Shown here: one piece after another, positions 1-6,742 of the stretch
Position numbering within the stretch: the first letter of the stretch is position 1
Layout: every line of letters starts with the position of its first letter
From: an uncultured Prevotellaceae bacterium
Lineage (GTDB): Bacteria > Bacteroidota > Bacteroidia > Bacteroidales > Bacteroidaceae
Assembly (NCBI GenBank): GCA_958404085.1
Contig: CATXZX010000047.1
Span: 1 to 8,909, forward strand
Direction of reading: 5' to 3'
DNA length: 8,909 bases
The notes under the pieces: model-generated
The model's input: the letters and a program-made list of their open reading frames with translations, nothing else
Told to the model about the DNA's origin: nothing
The model's database searches: none
Program-made: the position numbers and the translations under genes

Positions 1-2532
1 CCGTTGGGTATTCACACGGGCGAAAGTATCGTCATCGCGCCCTCACAGACTTTGACCAACAGTGAGTATCACAAACTGCGTGCCCTCAGTATCAAAATCG
101 TCCGTCATATAGGCATTGTCGGCGAATGTAATGTACAATTTGCTTTTGACCCTTATTCGGAAGACTATCGTGTTATTGAGGTCAATGCACGCTTGAGCCG
201 TTCGTCGGCTTTGGCCTCTAAAGCAACAGGTTATCCGTTGGCTTTTGTTGCAGCGAAACTTGGATTGGGTTACGGCTTGTTCGAACTCAAGAACTCTGTT
301 ACAAAAACAACAAGCGCCTTTTTTGAACCGGCTTTGGACTATGTGGTTTGCAAGATTCCTCGCTGGGACTTAGGCAAGTTCCGCGGTGTAGACCGTGAAC
401 TCGGTTCCAGTATGAAATCGGTCGGTGAAGTGATGGCTATCGGCCGTACTTTTGAGGAAGTGATCCAAAAAGGCCTGCGTATGATAGGGCAGGGGATGCA
501 CGGCTTTGTAGACAATAAGGAACTGGACATAGAGAATGTGGATGAAGCCCTGTGCGAACCTACCGATAAACGTATTTTTGTCATCGCAAAGGCTTTCAGC
601 CGCGGATATACAGTAGAAAAGATTCATGAGTTAACCAAGATTGACAACTGGTTCCTCAAGAAACTGAAAAACATCTACGATACAAATGTACAGCTGAATG
701 CTTGTAAGAACATTAATACACTCGATAGCGAACTTCTTAAAAAGGCGAAGATACAAGGCTTTACGGATTTCCAGATAGCCCGTGCCATCGGAATGGAAAA
801 CGAGATGGATATAGACGAAGCTATCCTGATTGTCAGAAACCGCAGGAAACAATTGGGAATCGTTCCGTACGTAAAACAGATCGATACGCTGGCGGCCGAA
901 TATCCGGCACAGACGAATTACTTGTATTTATCATACAGCGGCATAGCGCACGACATCGATTTCGTACACGACAAGCGTTCGGTTGTCGTTCTCGGTTCCG
1001 GGGCTTACCGTATCGGTAGTTCTGTCGAATTTGACTGGTGCGGCGTGCAGGCCCTGAATACGATTCGTAAAGAGGGATACAGAAGTGTTATGATCAATTA
1101 TAATCCTGAAACTGTATCCACCGACTACGACATGTGCGATCGCCTTTATTTCGATGAACTTACCTTCGAACGTGTAATGGACATCCTCGATCTGGAATGC
1201 CCGTACGGTGTAATTGTTTCAACCGGTGGTCAGATTCCGAATAATCTGGCGATGCGTCTGGATGAGCAGCGGATTCCTATTTTAGGAACGACAGCCAAGA
1301 GCATCGATAATGCGGAAGACAGAGAGAAATTCTCGGCCATGCTGAATAGGATAGGGGTTGACCAGCCCGAATGGAGCGCCCTTACGAGTATGCAAGACAT
1401 CAACACGTTCATTGAGAAGGTCGGTTTCCCGGTATTAGTCCGTCCGTCGTATGTCCTTTCCGGAGCAGCGATGAATGTATGTTCCAATAAAGAAGAATTG
1501 GAACGTTTCCTTAAATTGGCAGCCAATGTTTCTAAAAAACATCCTGTTGTAGTAAGCCAGTTTGTAGAAAACGCCAAAGAGGTGGAAATGGATGCCGTAG
1601 CGAAAAACGGTGAAATTATTGCCTATGCCATTAGCGAACATATCGAATTTGCCGGTGTCCACTCAGGCGATGCAACCATCCAATTCCCTCCGCAAAAACT
1701 ATACGTGGAGACGGTCCGGAGAATCAAAAAAATATCCCGGCAAATCGCCAAACAGCTCCACATCAGCGGGCCTTTCAACATCCAGTTCCTTGCTCGCGAG
1801 AACGACATTAAAGTCATCGAGTGTAACCTACGTGCATCGCGTAGTTTCCCGTTTGTAAGTAAAGTCCTTAAAATCAATCTAATTGAGCTTGCTACAAAAA
1901 TCATGCTCGGTCTGCCTGTGGAGAAACCCGCTAAAAATCTATTTGATTTGGATTATGTAGGTATCAAGGCCAGTCAATTCTCTTTCAACCGCTTACAGAA
2001 AGCAGACCCCGTATTAGGTGTCGACATGGCTTCTACGGGTGAAGTCGGATGTCTGGGAGACGATTCGCGTACGGCATTGTTAAAGAGTATGCTTTCCGTA
2101 GGACAGCGCATACCTGAAAAGAACATTCTGTTGTCTACCGGATCGGCCAAGCAAAAAGCCGAACTGCTGGATGCAGCCAAGATGTTGGTTGAGCATGGTT
2201 ATACTATCTATGCTACGGGCGGAAGCAGCAAGTATCTGACGGAAAACGGTGTTCAGAATACATTGGTTTATTGGCCCAGCGAATCCGGAACTCCCCAGGC
2301 GTTGGATATGCTGCACAACAAGCAGATCGACATGGTTGTCAATATACCTAAAAACCTGACAGCTGGTGAGTTGAGTAATGGTTATAAAATACGTCGTGCT
2401 GCTATCGACCTGAATATTCCGTTGATTACCAACCCACGCTTGGCCAGTGCATACATCAATGCTTTTTGCACATTGTCTTTAGACGATCTGGCTATCAAGA
2501 GTTGGTCTGAATATGGTGTCGAAGCGGATTGA
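1..2532 (+). CDS. carB: Carbamoyl-phosphate synthase large subunit, 5'-truncated by the window edge
   Basis: CarB uses ammonia from the CarA glutaminase, bicarbonate and two ATP to make carbamoyl phosphate for pyrimidine and arginine synthesis in the cytosol. The reading frame is open from base 1; the TTG at 4 is internal (the MGIHTGDS region of known CarB), so about 230 N-terminal residues of a roughly 1,075-residue protein lie outside. Visible in order: the end of the first ATP-grasp domain with its Glu/Asn/Arg ligands (IEVNARLSR, about 175-200); the oligomerisation region; the second synthetase half starting with LGSGAYRIGSSVEFDWC (about 985-1040), VRPSYVLSGAAM (about 1438-1473) and the Gln/Glu/Asn/Arg set in PFNIQF and VIECNLRASRS (1771-1845); and a C-terminal MGS-like regulatory domain from about 2122. 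Nothing is broken. Several signatures resemble animal CAD/CPS1 more than E. coli CarB, by recall. The regulatory domain probably senses a nucleotide or other effector, which I cannot name. carA probably lies upstream, but this is not visible. Confidence 0.96.
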   Translation, partial: PLGIHTGESIVIAPSQTLTNSEYHKLRALSIKIVRHIGIVGECNVQFAFDPYSEDYRVIEVNARLSRSSALASKATGYPLAFVAAKLGLGYGLFELKNSVTKTTSAFFEPALDYVVCKIPRWDLGKFRGVDRELGSSMKSVGEVMAIGRTFEEVIQKGLRMIGQGMHGFVDNKELDIENVDEALCEPTDKRIFVIAKAFSRGYTVEKIHELTKIDNWFLKKLKNIYDTNVQLNACKNINTLDSELLKKAKIQGFTDFQIARAIGMENEMDIDEAILIVRNRRKQLGIVPYVKQIDTLAAEYPAQTNYLYLSYSGIAHDIDFVHDKRSVVVLGSGAYRIGSSVEFDWCGVQALNTIRKEGYRSVMINYNPETVSTDYDMCDRLYFDELTFERVMDILDLECPYGVIVSTGGQIPNNLAMRLDEQRIPILGTTAKSIDNAEDREKFSAMLNRIGVDQPEWSALTSMQDINTFIEKVGFPVLVRPSYVLSGAAMNVCSNKEELERFLKLAANVSKKHPVVVSQFVENAKEVEMDAVAKNGEIIAYAISEHIEFAGVHSGDATIQFPPQKLYVETVRRIKKISRQIAKQLHISGPFNIQFLARENDIKVIECNLRASRSFPFVSKVLKINLIELATKIMLGLPVEKPAKNLFDLDYVGIKASQFSFNRLQKADPVLGVDMASTGEVGCLGDDSRTALLKSMLSVGQRIPEKNILLSTGSAKQKAELLDAAKMLVEHGYTIYATGGSSKYLTENGVQNTLVYWPSESGTPQALDMLHNKQIDMVVNIPKNLTAGELSNGYKIRRAAIDLNIPLITNPRLASAYINAFCTLSLDDLAIKSWSEYGVEAD

Positions 2533-2552
2533 TTAAACATAGCCGAGAACTA

Positions 2553-2637
2553 AAGAAAGCCCAGTAACAGAAGTATGTGTGAATTATAGTGTAATAGATA
2601 TATGAAAGTCCGCATGCCTCTGTTATTGGGTTTTCTT
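2553..2637 (+). terminator. Long hairpin after carB, probable transcription terminator
   Basis: A left arm at 2553-2571 (AAGAAAGCCCAGTAACAGA) pairs over 19 positions with the right arm at 2619-2637 (TCTGTTATTGGGTTTTCTT). After one A/C mismatch the stem continues for 7 more pairs (2573-2579 with 2611-2617), leaving a 31-base loop. All four non-Watson-Crick pairs are G-U in the + strand RNA, so the fold suits the carB transcript rather than its complement. The stem starts 20 bases after the carB stop, with an A-rich 5' base and a T-rich 3' base. The loop is longer than in a typical intrinsic terminator, so a 3'-end stabiliser or small RNA source is also possible. Confidence 0.65.
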
Positions 2638-2705
2638 AATTTTATCTTACAGCCCTCTATTTTGAGAAAAGAAGGCCCGAAATATAAAATACCAGGCACA
2701 AAAAA

Positions 2706-2761
2706 ATTGTCATTACGAAATGTATCACTTCCCGGCTTCGCCTCGAGATGATGTGGACAAT
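2706..2761. repeat. REP-like imperfect palindrome
   Basis: The segment is bounded by ATTGTC (2706-2711) and its complement GACAAT (2756-2761). Inside, GTATCA (2722-2727) can pair with TGATGT (2749-2754) using two wobbles, and GGC/GCC closes a small TTC loop at 2734-2742. It is richer in G and C than the bases around it and is flanked on the left by a run of A. The look is that of a dispersed REP-type repeat, but only one copy is in this window, so the repeat status is inferred. Confidence 0.35.
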
Positions 2762-2805
2762 GCAGATTTGTATTTGGAAACGTGGTATATACCAAAAAGA
2801 ATGCG

Positions 2806-2813
2806 TACTTTTA
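2806..2813 (+). promoter_or_regulatory. Probable -7 element of the glnS promoter
   Basis: TACTTTTA matches seven of eight positions of the Bacteroidota -7 consensus TAnnTTTG and lies 28 bases before the preferred glnS start, a usual distance for this phylum. The -33 TTTG element is not at its ideal spacing; the nearest, TTTG at 2773-2776, is several bases too far away. If correct, transcription starts near 2820, downstream of the alternative ATG at 2782. Confidence 0.45.
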
Positions 2814-2841
2814 CACGCAGAAAAGAATAAATCAAAAAGAC

Positions 2842-4539
2842 ATGAATGATAATACGATACAAGAAAAAAAAGGATTAGACTTTATTGAGCAGATTGTAGA
2901 AAATGACCTGAAAGAGGGTAAAAATAACGGCCGTTTGCAGACGCGTTTCCCGCCAGAGCCCAATGGTTACTTACACATCGGTCATGCAAAAGCCATCTGC
3001 GAAGATTTCGGTATCGCAGAAAAATTTGGCGGAGTTTGTAATCTTCGCTTCGATGATACGAATCCTCAAAAAGAAGATACAGAATATGTTGAAGCCATAA
3101 AAGAAGATATTCAGTGGCTTGGCTTTCATTGGGGAAACATCTATCATGCCTCTGACTATTTCCAGCAGTTATGGGATTTTGCTGTCCGCCTCATTCAGGA
3201 GGGCAAGGCCTATGTGGACGAACAAAGCAGCGAACAGATAGCTGAACAAAAAGGTACACCTACAAAACCGGGAGAACCGAGTCCGTACCGAGACCGTCCG
3301 ATAGAGGAAAACTTAGCTTTATTCAACAAAATGAATAGCGGCGAAGTTCCCGAGGGCGCAATGGTTTTACGCGCTAAGATCGATATGGCAAATCCGAATA
3401 TGCATTTTCGTGATCCCATTATTTATCGGGTCATCAATAAAGAGCATCATCGCACAGGCGACAAGTGGAAAGCATATCCGATGTATGACTTCGCACACGG
3501 ACAAAGTGATTTTTTCGAAGGTGTGACACATTCAATCTGTACATTAGAATTCGTACCTCATCGTCCTCTGTATGACTATTTTATCGATGAGCTTAAAGAA
3601 GGAAAAGACTTGAATGACAACCGGCCGAGACAGTATGAGTTCAATCGTCTGAACCTAACCTATACGGTTATGAGCAAACGGAAATTGCTGGCACTTGTCA
3701 ATGAGAAACACGTGAATGGATGGGATGACCCGCGTATGCCGACCATCTGTGGTTTGCGTCGCCGCGGTTATTCGCCAGAGGCGGTGCGTAAATTTATTGA
3801 CATGATCGGATACACCAAATTTGATGCCCTCAACGATTATGCCATGCTGGAAGCAGCTGCGCGCGAGGATCTGAACAAACGGGCCATACGCGTATCGGCC
3901 GTGCTGAATCCTGTAAAACTGATTATTGTCAATTATCCGGAAAATATGGAGGAAAACATGATTGCCATAAACAATCCGGAAAACGAGTTGGACGGTTCGC
4001 ACACGATTGTTTTCAGCCGTGAACTATGGATTGAGCGCGACGATTTTATGGAAGAAGCATCCAAAAAATTCTTCCGCCTTACGCCCGGTAAAGAAGTGCG
4101 TTTGAAGAACGCCTACATTATAAAATGTACTGGATGCAAAAAGGATGAGAACGGTAACGTGGAAGAAATCTATTGCGAATATGATCCCGACAGCCGGAGT
4201 GGAATGGCCGGAGCCGACCGCAAAGTGAAGGGTACCATTCATTGGATCAGTTGTGCGCATGCCTTGCCCGCTGAAGTCCGGATATACGATCGTCTGTTCA
4301 ATGTTGAAAATCCCAGTGCCGACGAACGCGATTTCAGAGAATTGCTGAATCCCGACTCAATGAAAGTCCTGAATAATTGTTATGTGGAAGACTTTGTACA
4401 AGAAATGAAACCGATGGATTATCTTCAATTTCAACGGATCGGATATTTTACGATGGATAAGGATAGTACGGAAAATCACCTGATATTCAATAAAACAGTC
4501 GGATTGAAAGATACTTGGAGTAAAATTAGCAACAAATAA
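2842..4539 (+). CDS. glnS: Glutaminyl-tRNA synthetase
   Basis: A class I aminoacyl-tRNA synthetase that charges tRNA-Gln with glutamine in the cytosol. From the ATG at 2842 the protein has 565 residues. The Rossmann catalytic domain carries the HIGH motif at residues 45-48 (PNGYLHIGHAK), and the KMSKS-type loop is VMSKRK (MSK at 277-279). GlnRS-typical blocks such as RFDDTNP (about 69-75) and MYDFAHGQSD (about 214-223) are present, and the C-terminal anticodon-binding beta-barrels end with TVGLKDTWSKI. The frame is open back to an ATG at 2782, but I chose 2842 because the known N-terminal pattern (NFIxQI...DL...TRFPPEPNG) begins about there, the extra 20 residues look random, and a likely promoter lies inside them. 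The start is preceded by A-rich sequence without a Shine-Dalgarno. The downstream DedA gene begins 11 bases after the stop, suggesting co-transcription. GlnRS rather than GluRS is clear from the overall motif set. Confidence 0.97.
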   Translation: MNDNTIQEKKGLDFIEQIVENDLKEGKNNGRLQTRFPPEPNGYLHIGHAKAICEDFGIAEKFGGVCNLRFDDTNPQKEDTEYVEAIKEDIQWLGFHWGNIYHASDYFQQLWDFAVRLIQEGKAYVDEQSSEQIAEQKGTPTKPGEPSPYRDRPIEENLALFNKMNSGEVPEGAMVLRAKIDMANPNMHFRDPIIYRVINKEHHRTGDKWKAYPMYDFAHGQSDFFEGVTHSICTLEFVPHRPLYDYFIDELKEGKDLNDNRPRQYEFNRLNLTYTVMSKRKLLALVNEKHVNGWDDPRMPTICGLRRRGYSPEAVRKFIDMIGYTKFDALNDYAMLEAAAREDLNKRAIRVSAVLNPVKLIIVNYPENMEENMIAINNPENELDGSHTIVFSRELWIERDDFMEEASKKFFRLTPGKEVRLKNAYIIKCTGCKKDENGNVEEIYCEYDPDSRSGMAGADRKVKGTIHWISCAHALPAEVRIYDRLFNVENPSADERDFRELLNPDSMKVLNNCYVEDFVQEMKPMDYLQFQRIGYFTMDKDSTENHLIFNKTVGLKDTWSKISNK

Positions 4540-4550
4540 ATCACTCTAAA

Positions 4551-5183
4551 ATGGATTTTACCTTTTTGTTTCAAGATTTACTTGAAAATCTCAACTATTG
4601 GAGTATCACGGTTTTAATGATGGTTGAGAGTACGGTTATTCCTTTTCCATCCGAGGTCGTTGTTCCTCCGGCGGCCTATATGGCTGCCGAAGGAAAGATG
4701 GATATTTTTTTGGTAGTTTTCTTTGCCACATTAGGAGCCGATTTGGGTGCGAGCATTAATTATTGGGTTTCTTATTTTATCGGGCGGCCATTGGTTTACC
4801 GCTTTGCCAATAGCCGTATAGGACATATGTGTTTGCTGGATGACTCTAAAATAAAACAGGCAGAAGATTATTTTGATAAACATGGTATCGTAGCAACTTT
4901 AATAGGCCGTTTAGTACCTGTTATCCGGCAATTGATTTCCGTGCCTGCCGGATTGGCAAAAATGAATTTCGGCTATTTCTTGCTGTTTACGACAATTGGT
5001 GCCGGAATCTGGAACACGGTTTTGGCTGCTATTGGCTGGTATTTGCAAAAAGTTGTTCCGTACAGTCAGTTGATGAGTAAAGTGGAAGAATACAATAGTC
5101 ATATCAGCATTGCTATCATTCTTGTTTGTTGCATCGGACTGTTATATCTGCTTTATAAACATAGCAAAAAGAATGCAGCGTAA
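4551..5183 (+). CDS. DedA-family inner-membrane protein (SNARE-associated/VTT domain)
   Basis: A 210-residue polytopic membrane protein of the DedA superfamily. Members act in membrane homeostasis; some bacterial DedA proteins are linked to flipping of undecaprenyl phosphate or phosphatidylethanolamine, or to proton-dependent resistance phenotypes. Hydrophobic segments lie at roughly residues 16-33, 50-80, 112-135, 140-165 and 184-203. The first contains Glu26 and the motif PFPSE with Glu35, in the zone of the functional acidic residues of E. coli YqjA. The family hallmark is GRLVPVIRQLISVPAG (119-134), whose Arg120 and Arg126 have the same six-residue spacing as the essential arginine pair of YqjA. 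The length is normal for the family, and the basic tail suits a cytoplasmic C terminus. It follows glnS by 11 bases and is likely read from the same promoter; there is no obvious functional link. Its last codons form one arm of a terminator. Which lipid or ion it handles cannot be told from sequence. Confidence 0.93.
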   Translation: MDFTFLFQDLLENLNYWSITVLMMVESTVIPFPSEVVVPPAAYMAAEGKMDIFLVVFFATLGADLGASINYWVSYFIGRPLVYRFANSRIGHMCLLDDSKIKQAEDYFDKHGIVATLIGRLVPVIRQLISVPAGLAKMNFGYFLLFTTIGAGIWNTVLAAIGWYLQKVVPYSQLMSKVEEYNSHISIAIILVCCIGLLYLLYKHSKKNAA

Positions 5184-5200
5184 GTTGCATTCTTTTTGCT
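5163..5200 (+). terminator. Terminator hairpin overlapping the end of the DedA gene
   Basis: AGCAAAAAGAATGCA (5163-5177) and TGCATTCTTTTTGCT (5186-5200) are perfect 15-base complements. The 8 bases between them can add a G-U and a C-G pair, closing a GUAA tetraloop (5180-5183), a GNRA type. The A-tract and T-tract are within the stem, so it could work in both directions. The left arm encodes the last residues of the DedA protein and the TAA stop sits in the tetraloop. Confidence 0.8.
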
Positions 5201-5363
5201 TGTTATCTTAAATAACAGGTATTCGGCCCATGTTTATCCTGTAAACTATGCTTGAATAAATTCGTGTACAGTGTTTGGATTTTCGCAACCTACACAATAT
5301 CAATTAAAAGACGGAAATTTGGGCAGACTACTGAGATATGATAAAATATATCATAATTCCGAT

Positions 5364-5371
5364 TATGTTTA
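5364..5371 (+). promoter_or_regulatory. Possible -7 element for the pseudouridine synthase gene
   Basis: TATGTTTA matches seven of eight positions of the Bacteroidota TAnnTTTG element, 28 bases before the ATG at 5400. No TTTG is found at the proper -33 distance. Because a terminator precedes the gene, some promoter is expected in 5201-5399; this is only the best candidate. A weak AT-only inverted repeat, TATGATA/TATCATA, lies just upstream at 5337-5355. Confidence 0.25.
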
Positions 5372-5399
5372 ATACGAAAATGGATAATAACTCTACTCT

Positions 5400-6287
5400 A
5401 TGTATAAGTGTATTCAAAAGTATACGGTAGAAACTTCTGAGGCAACCCTTCTGAACTTCTTACTCGAGAAATTAAGTGGCTGGAGTCATTCTAAAATTAA
5501 AAGAATGCTGGTAAACGGCTGTATATTCGTAAATGACAAATCGATTACGCAATTTGATTATTTGCTTCCTCTAAATGCGATTGTAAAAGTTTGCCAAAAG
5601 GATCACTCGGCATTGAATAGTCCTTACGTCCGTATTGTATACGAAGACCGATGGCTTTTGGTGATTGAAAAGCGAGAAGGAATACTTTCCATGGCTACCA
5701 ATCATAAGAGTTTCTGCGTAAAAACGATTTTGGATGACTATCTGAAACAAAAAAAAGAATGCAAAAAGGCCCATGTAGTTCATAGACTAGACCGTGAGAC
5801 GTCAGGACTCATGGTATATGCTAAAGATAAAGAAACGGAAATGCTATTTGAAGAGCATTGGCACGAAATGGTCTATGATAGAAGATATATAGCTGTTCTG
5901 CAAGGAATTTTACCTCAATCCGAAGGAACTCAAACAAGTTGGCTGAAAGAAAACAAATCATTTTTTGTATACAGTAGTCCTAAACAGAATGATGGAAAAT
6001 TGGCCATAACGCATTATCATGTGGTCTGCAGTTCTGATAAATATACGTTGACAGAACTTAAACTGGAAACTGGGCGAAAAAATCAGATCCGCGTCCACAT
6101 GCAAGATTTAGGACATCCGGTTATAGGTGATTTAAAATACGGTGCAACAGAAAACCCCATCGGTCGTCTCGCTCTTCACGCATTCCGTTTATATTTTTAT
6201 CATCCTGTAACGAAACAAAAAATGGAATTTGAAACGGGCATTCCTTCAGCTTTTACCAAATTGTTTCGGATAAAAAAGCACTCCTGA
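5400..6287 (+). CDS. RluA-family RNA pseudouridine synthase with N-terminal S4 domain
   Basis: The enzyme isomerises uridine to pseudouridine in structured RNA, most likely ribosomal or transfer RNA. It has 295 residues. An S4-like RNA-binding domain covers about residues 15-65 (LLNFLLEKLSGWSHSKIKRM...VNDK). The catalytic domain starts near IVYEDRWLLVIEKREG (79-94). The family signature HRLDRETSG (128-136) holds the catalytic Asp131, and TGRKNQIRVH (224-233) with GHPVIGDLKYG (238-248) is the conserved C-terminal core motif. All key residues are present and the length is normal. ATG 5400 gives a complete S4 domain, and the next Met (residue 36) would cut into it. It stands alone behind a terminator and is convergent with the Dabb gene, 51 bases apart. 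The S4 domain fits the RluC/RluD/RluB-like architectures, but I cannot assign the modified position, so no gene symbol is given. Confidence 0.93.
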   Translation: MYKCIQKYTVETSEATLLNFLLEKLSGWSHSKIKRMLVNGCIFVNDKSITQFDYLLPLNAIVKVCQKDHSALNSPYVRIVYEDRWLLVIEKREGILSMATNHKSFCVKTILDDYLKQKKECKKAHVVHRLDRETSGLMVYAKDKETEMLFEEHWHEMVYDRRYIAVLQGILPQSEGTQTSWLKENKSFFVYSSPKQNDGKLAITHYHVVCSSDKYTLTELKLETGRKNQIRVHMQDLGHPVIGDLKYGATENPIGRLALHAFRLYFYHPVTKQKMEFETGIPSAFTKLFRIKKHS

Positions 6288-6338
6288 AATCCCCCTTCCA
6301 AATCTCCCTATTTTTCGATGTTATAAGTAGTACGAAAA

Positions 6339-6644
6339 TTATGATTCAGTCATATAATCCACGCAGCTACGCACTACGACGTATGGCTTCAGGGCCTGAG
6401 CTACTGCAACGTGCGCCGGATGATTTGCATACAGACGGACATCATCCAAAGTGAGAAATGTACTATTCAGACAAATATCGCCCTTTTCGTCAGCATTGAC
6501 GTTAAATCCTACTTCTATATCGACAATACATGGAATGATATCCTTTAAGGCCAAAATATCGTTCCGGAATTTGTTCATAATTTCAGATTTATAGTCAGAA
6601 TCAAGTTCTTTATTTAATGTAAATTGTACGATATGTTTTATCAT
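6339..6644 (-). CDS. Dabb-family (stress-responsive alpha/beta barrel) small protein
   Basis: A 101-residue protein with the features of the stress-responsive A/B barrel domain, a dimeric ferredoxin-like fold. It starts with MIKHIVQFTLN, has the central pattern VDIEVGFNVN (about 41-50), a middle strand containing DICLNSTF, and the near-C-terminal YANHPAHVAVAQALKPYV block with the conserved His-Pro-x-His. The domain fills the whole protein. There is no signal peptide or membrane segment, so it is probably cytoplasmic. Family members include plant stress proteins and a few cyclases and monooxygenase-like enzymes; for bacterial stand-alone members the function is generally unknown, and I do not infer one here. 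It lies 98 bases downstream of trxB on the same strand, separated by a terminator-like hairpin, so it may depend on readthrough or a promoter I cannot recognise. Confidence 0.87.
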   Translation of the reverse strand: MIKHIVQFTLNKELDSDYKSEIMNKFRNDILALKDIIPCIVDIEVGFNVNADEKGDICLNSTFLTLDDVRLYANHPAHVAVAQALKPYVVVRSCVDYMTES

Positions 6645-6672
6645 AATAGTAATACTTATTTTTTAGAAAGAT

Positions 6673-6725
6673 GAAGAAATACACGAGTCTTTGCTTTAAC
6701 AGGCATGCAGACTCGGTATTTCTTC
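6673..6725 (-). terminator. Hairpin terminator after trxB
   Basis: GAAGAAATAC (6673-6682) and CGAGTCT (6684-6690), separated by one bulged A at 6683, pair completely with 6709-6725 (AGACTCGGTATTTCTTC). This gives 17 base pairs around an 18-base loop. In the trxB transcript (- strand) the hairpin begins 17 bases after the stop and is followed by pyrimidine-rich sequence, TTTCTTCATCTTTC. The stem base is A-rich on one side and T-rich on the other, so it could also act on + strand transcription. Confidence 0.7.
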
Positions 6726-6742
6726 TATTGTAAAGATTGAAT

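Larger units (their letters stand above)
2533..2841. other. Intergenic region between carB and glnS
   Basis: These 309 bases contain no credible gene. They hold, in order, a long hairpin just after carB (2553-2637), an AT-rich stretch (about 2638-2705) in which I see nothing definite, a GC-richer imperfect palindrome (2706-2761), and a probable glnS promoter and leader (about 2800-2841). An open frame on the - strand at 2550-2795 has no recognisable domain and its start overlaps the glnS promoter region, so I do not call it. Confidence 0.7.

Noticed and set aside
2550..2795. An 81-codon open frame on the - strand between carB and glnS
   Set aside because: It overlaps both hairpins and its start lies in the glnS promoter region. 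It shows no domain, signal peptide or biased composition, and looks like a chance frame in AT-rich DNA.
5337..5355. TATGATA/TATCATA inverted repeat as an operator
   Set aside because: It is a 7-base arm made almost wholly of A and T, expected by chance in this AT-rich gap.
5380..5430. A 16-codon open frame starting at ATG 5380 and overlapping the start of the pseudouridine synthase gene
   Set aside because: It could be a leader peptide, but short ATG frames are common in such sequence and nothing supports translation.
6312..6338. TTTTCG/CGAAAA inverted repeat between the convergent pseudouridine synthase and Dabb genes, as a shared terminator
   Set aside because: There are only 6 pairs, mostly A-T, with a 15-base loop, which is much weaker than the other hairpins here.
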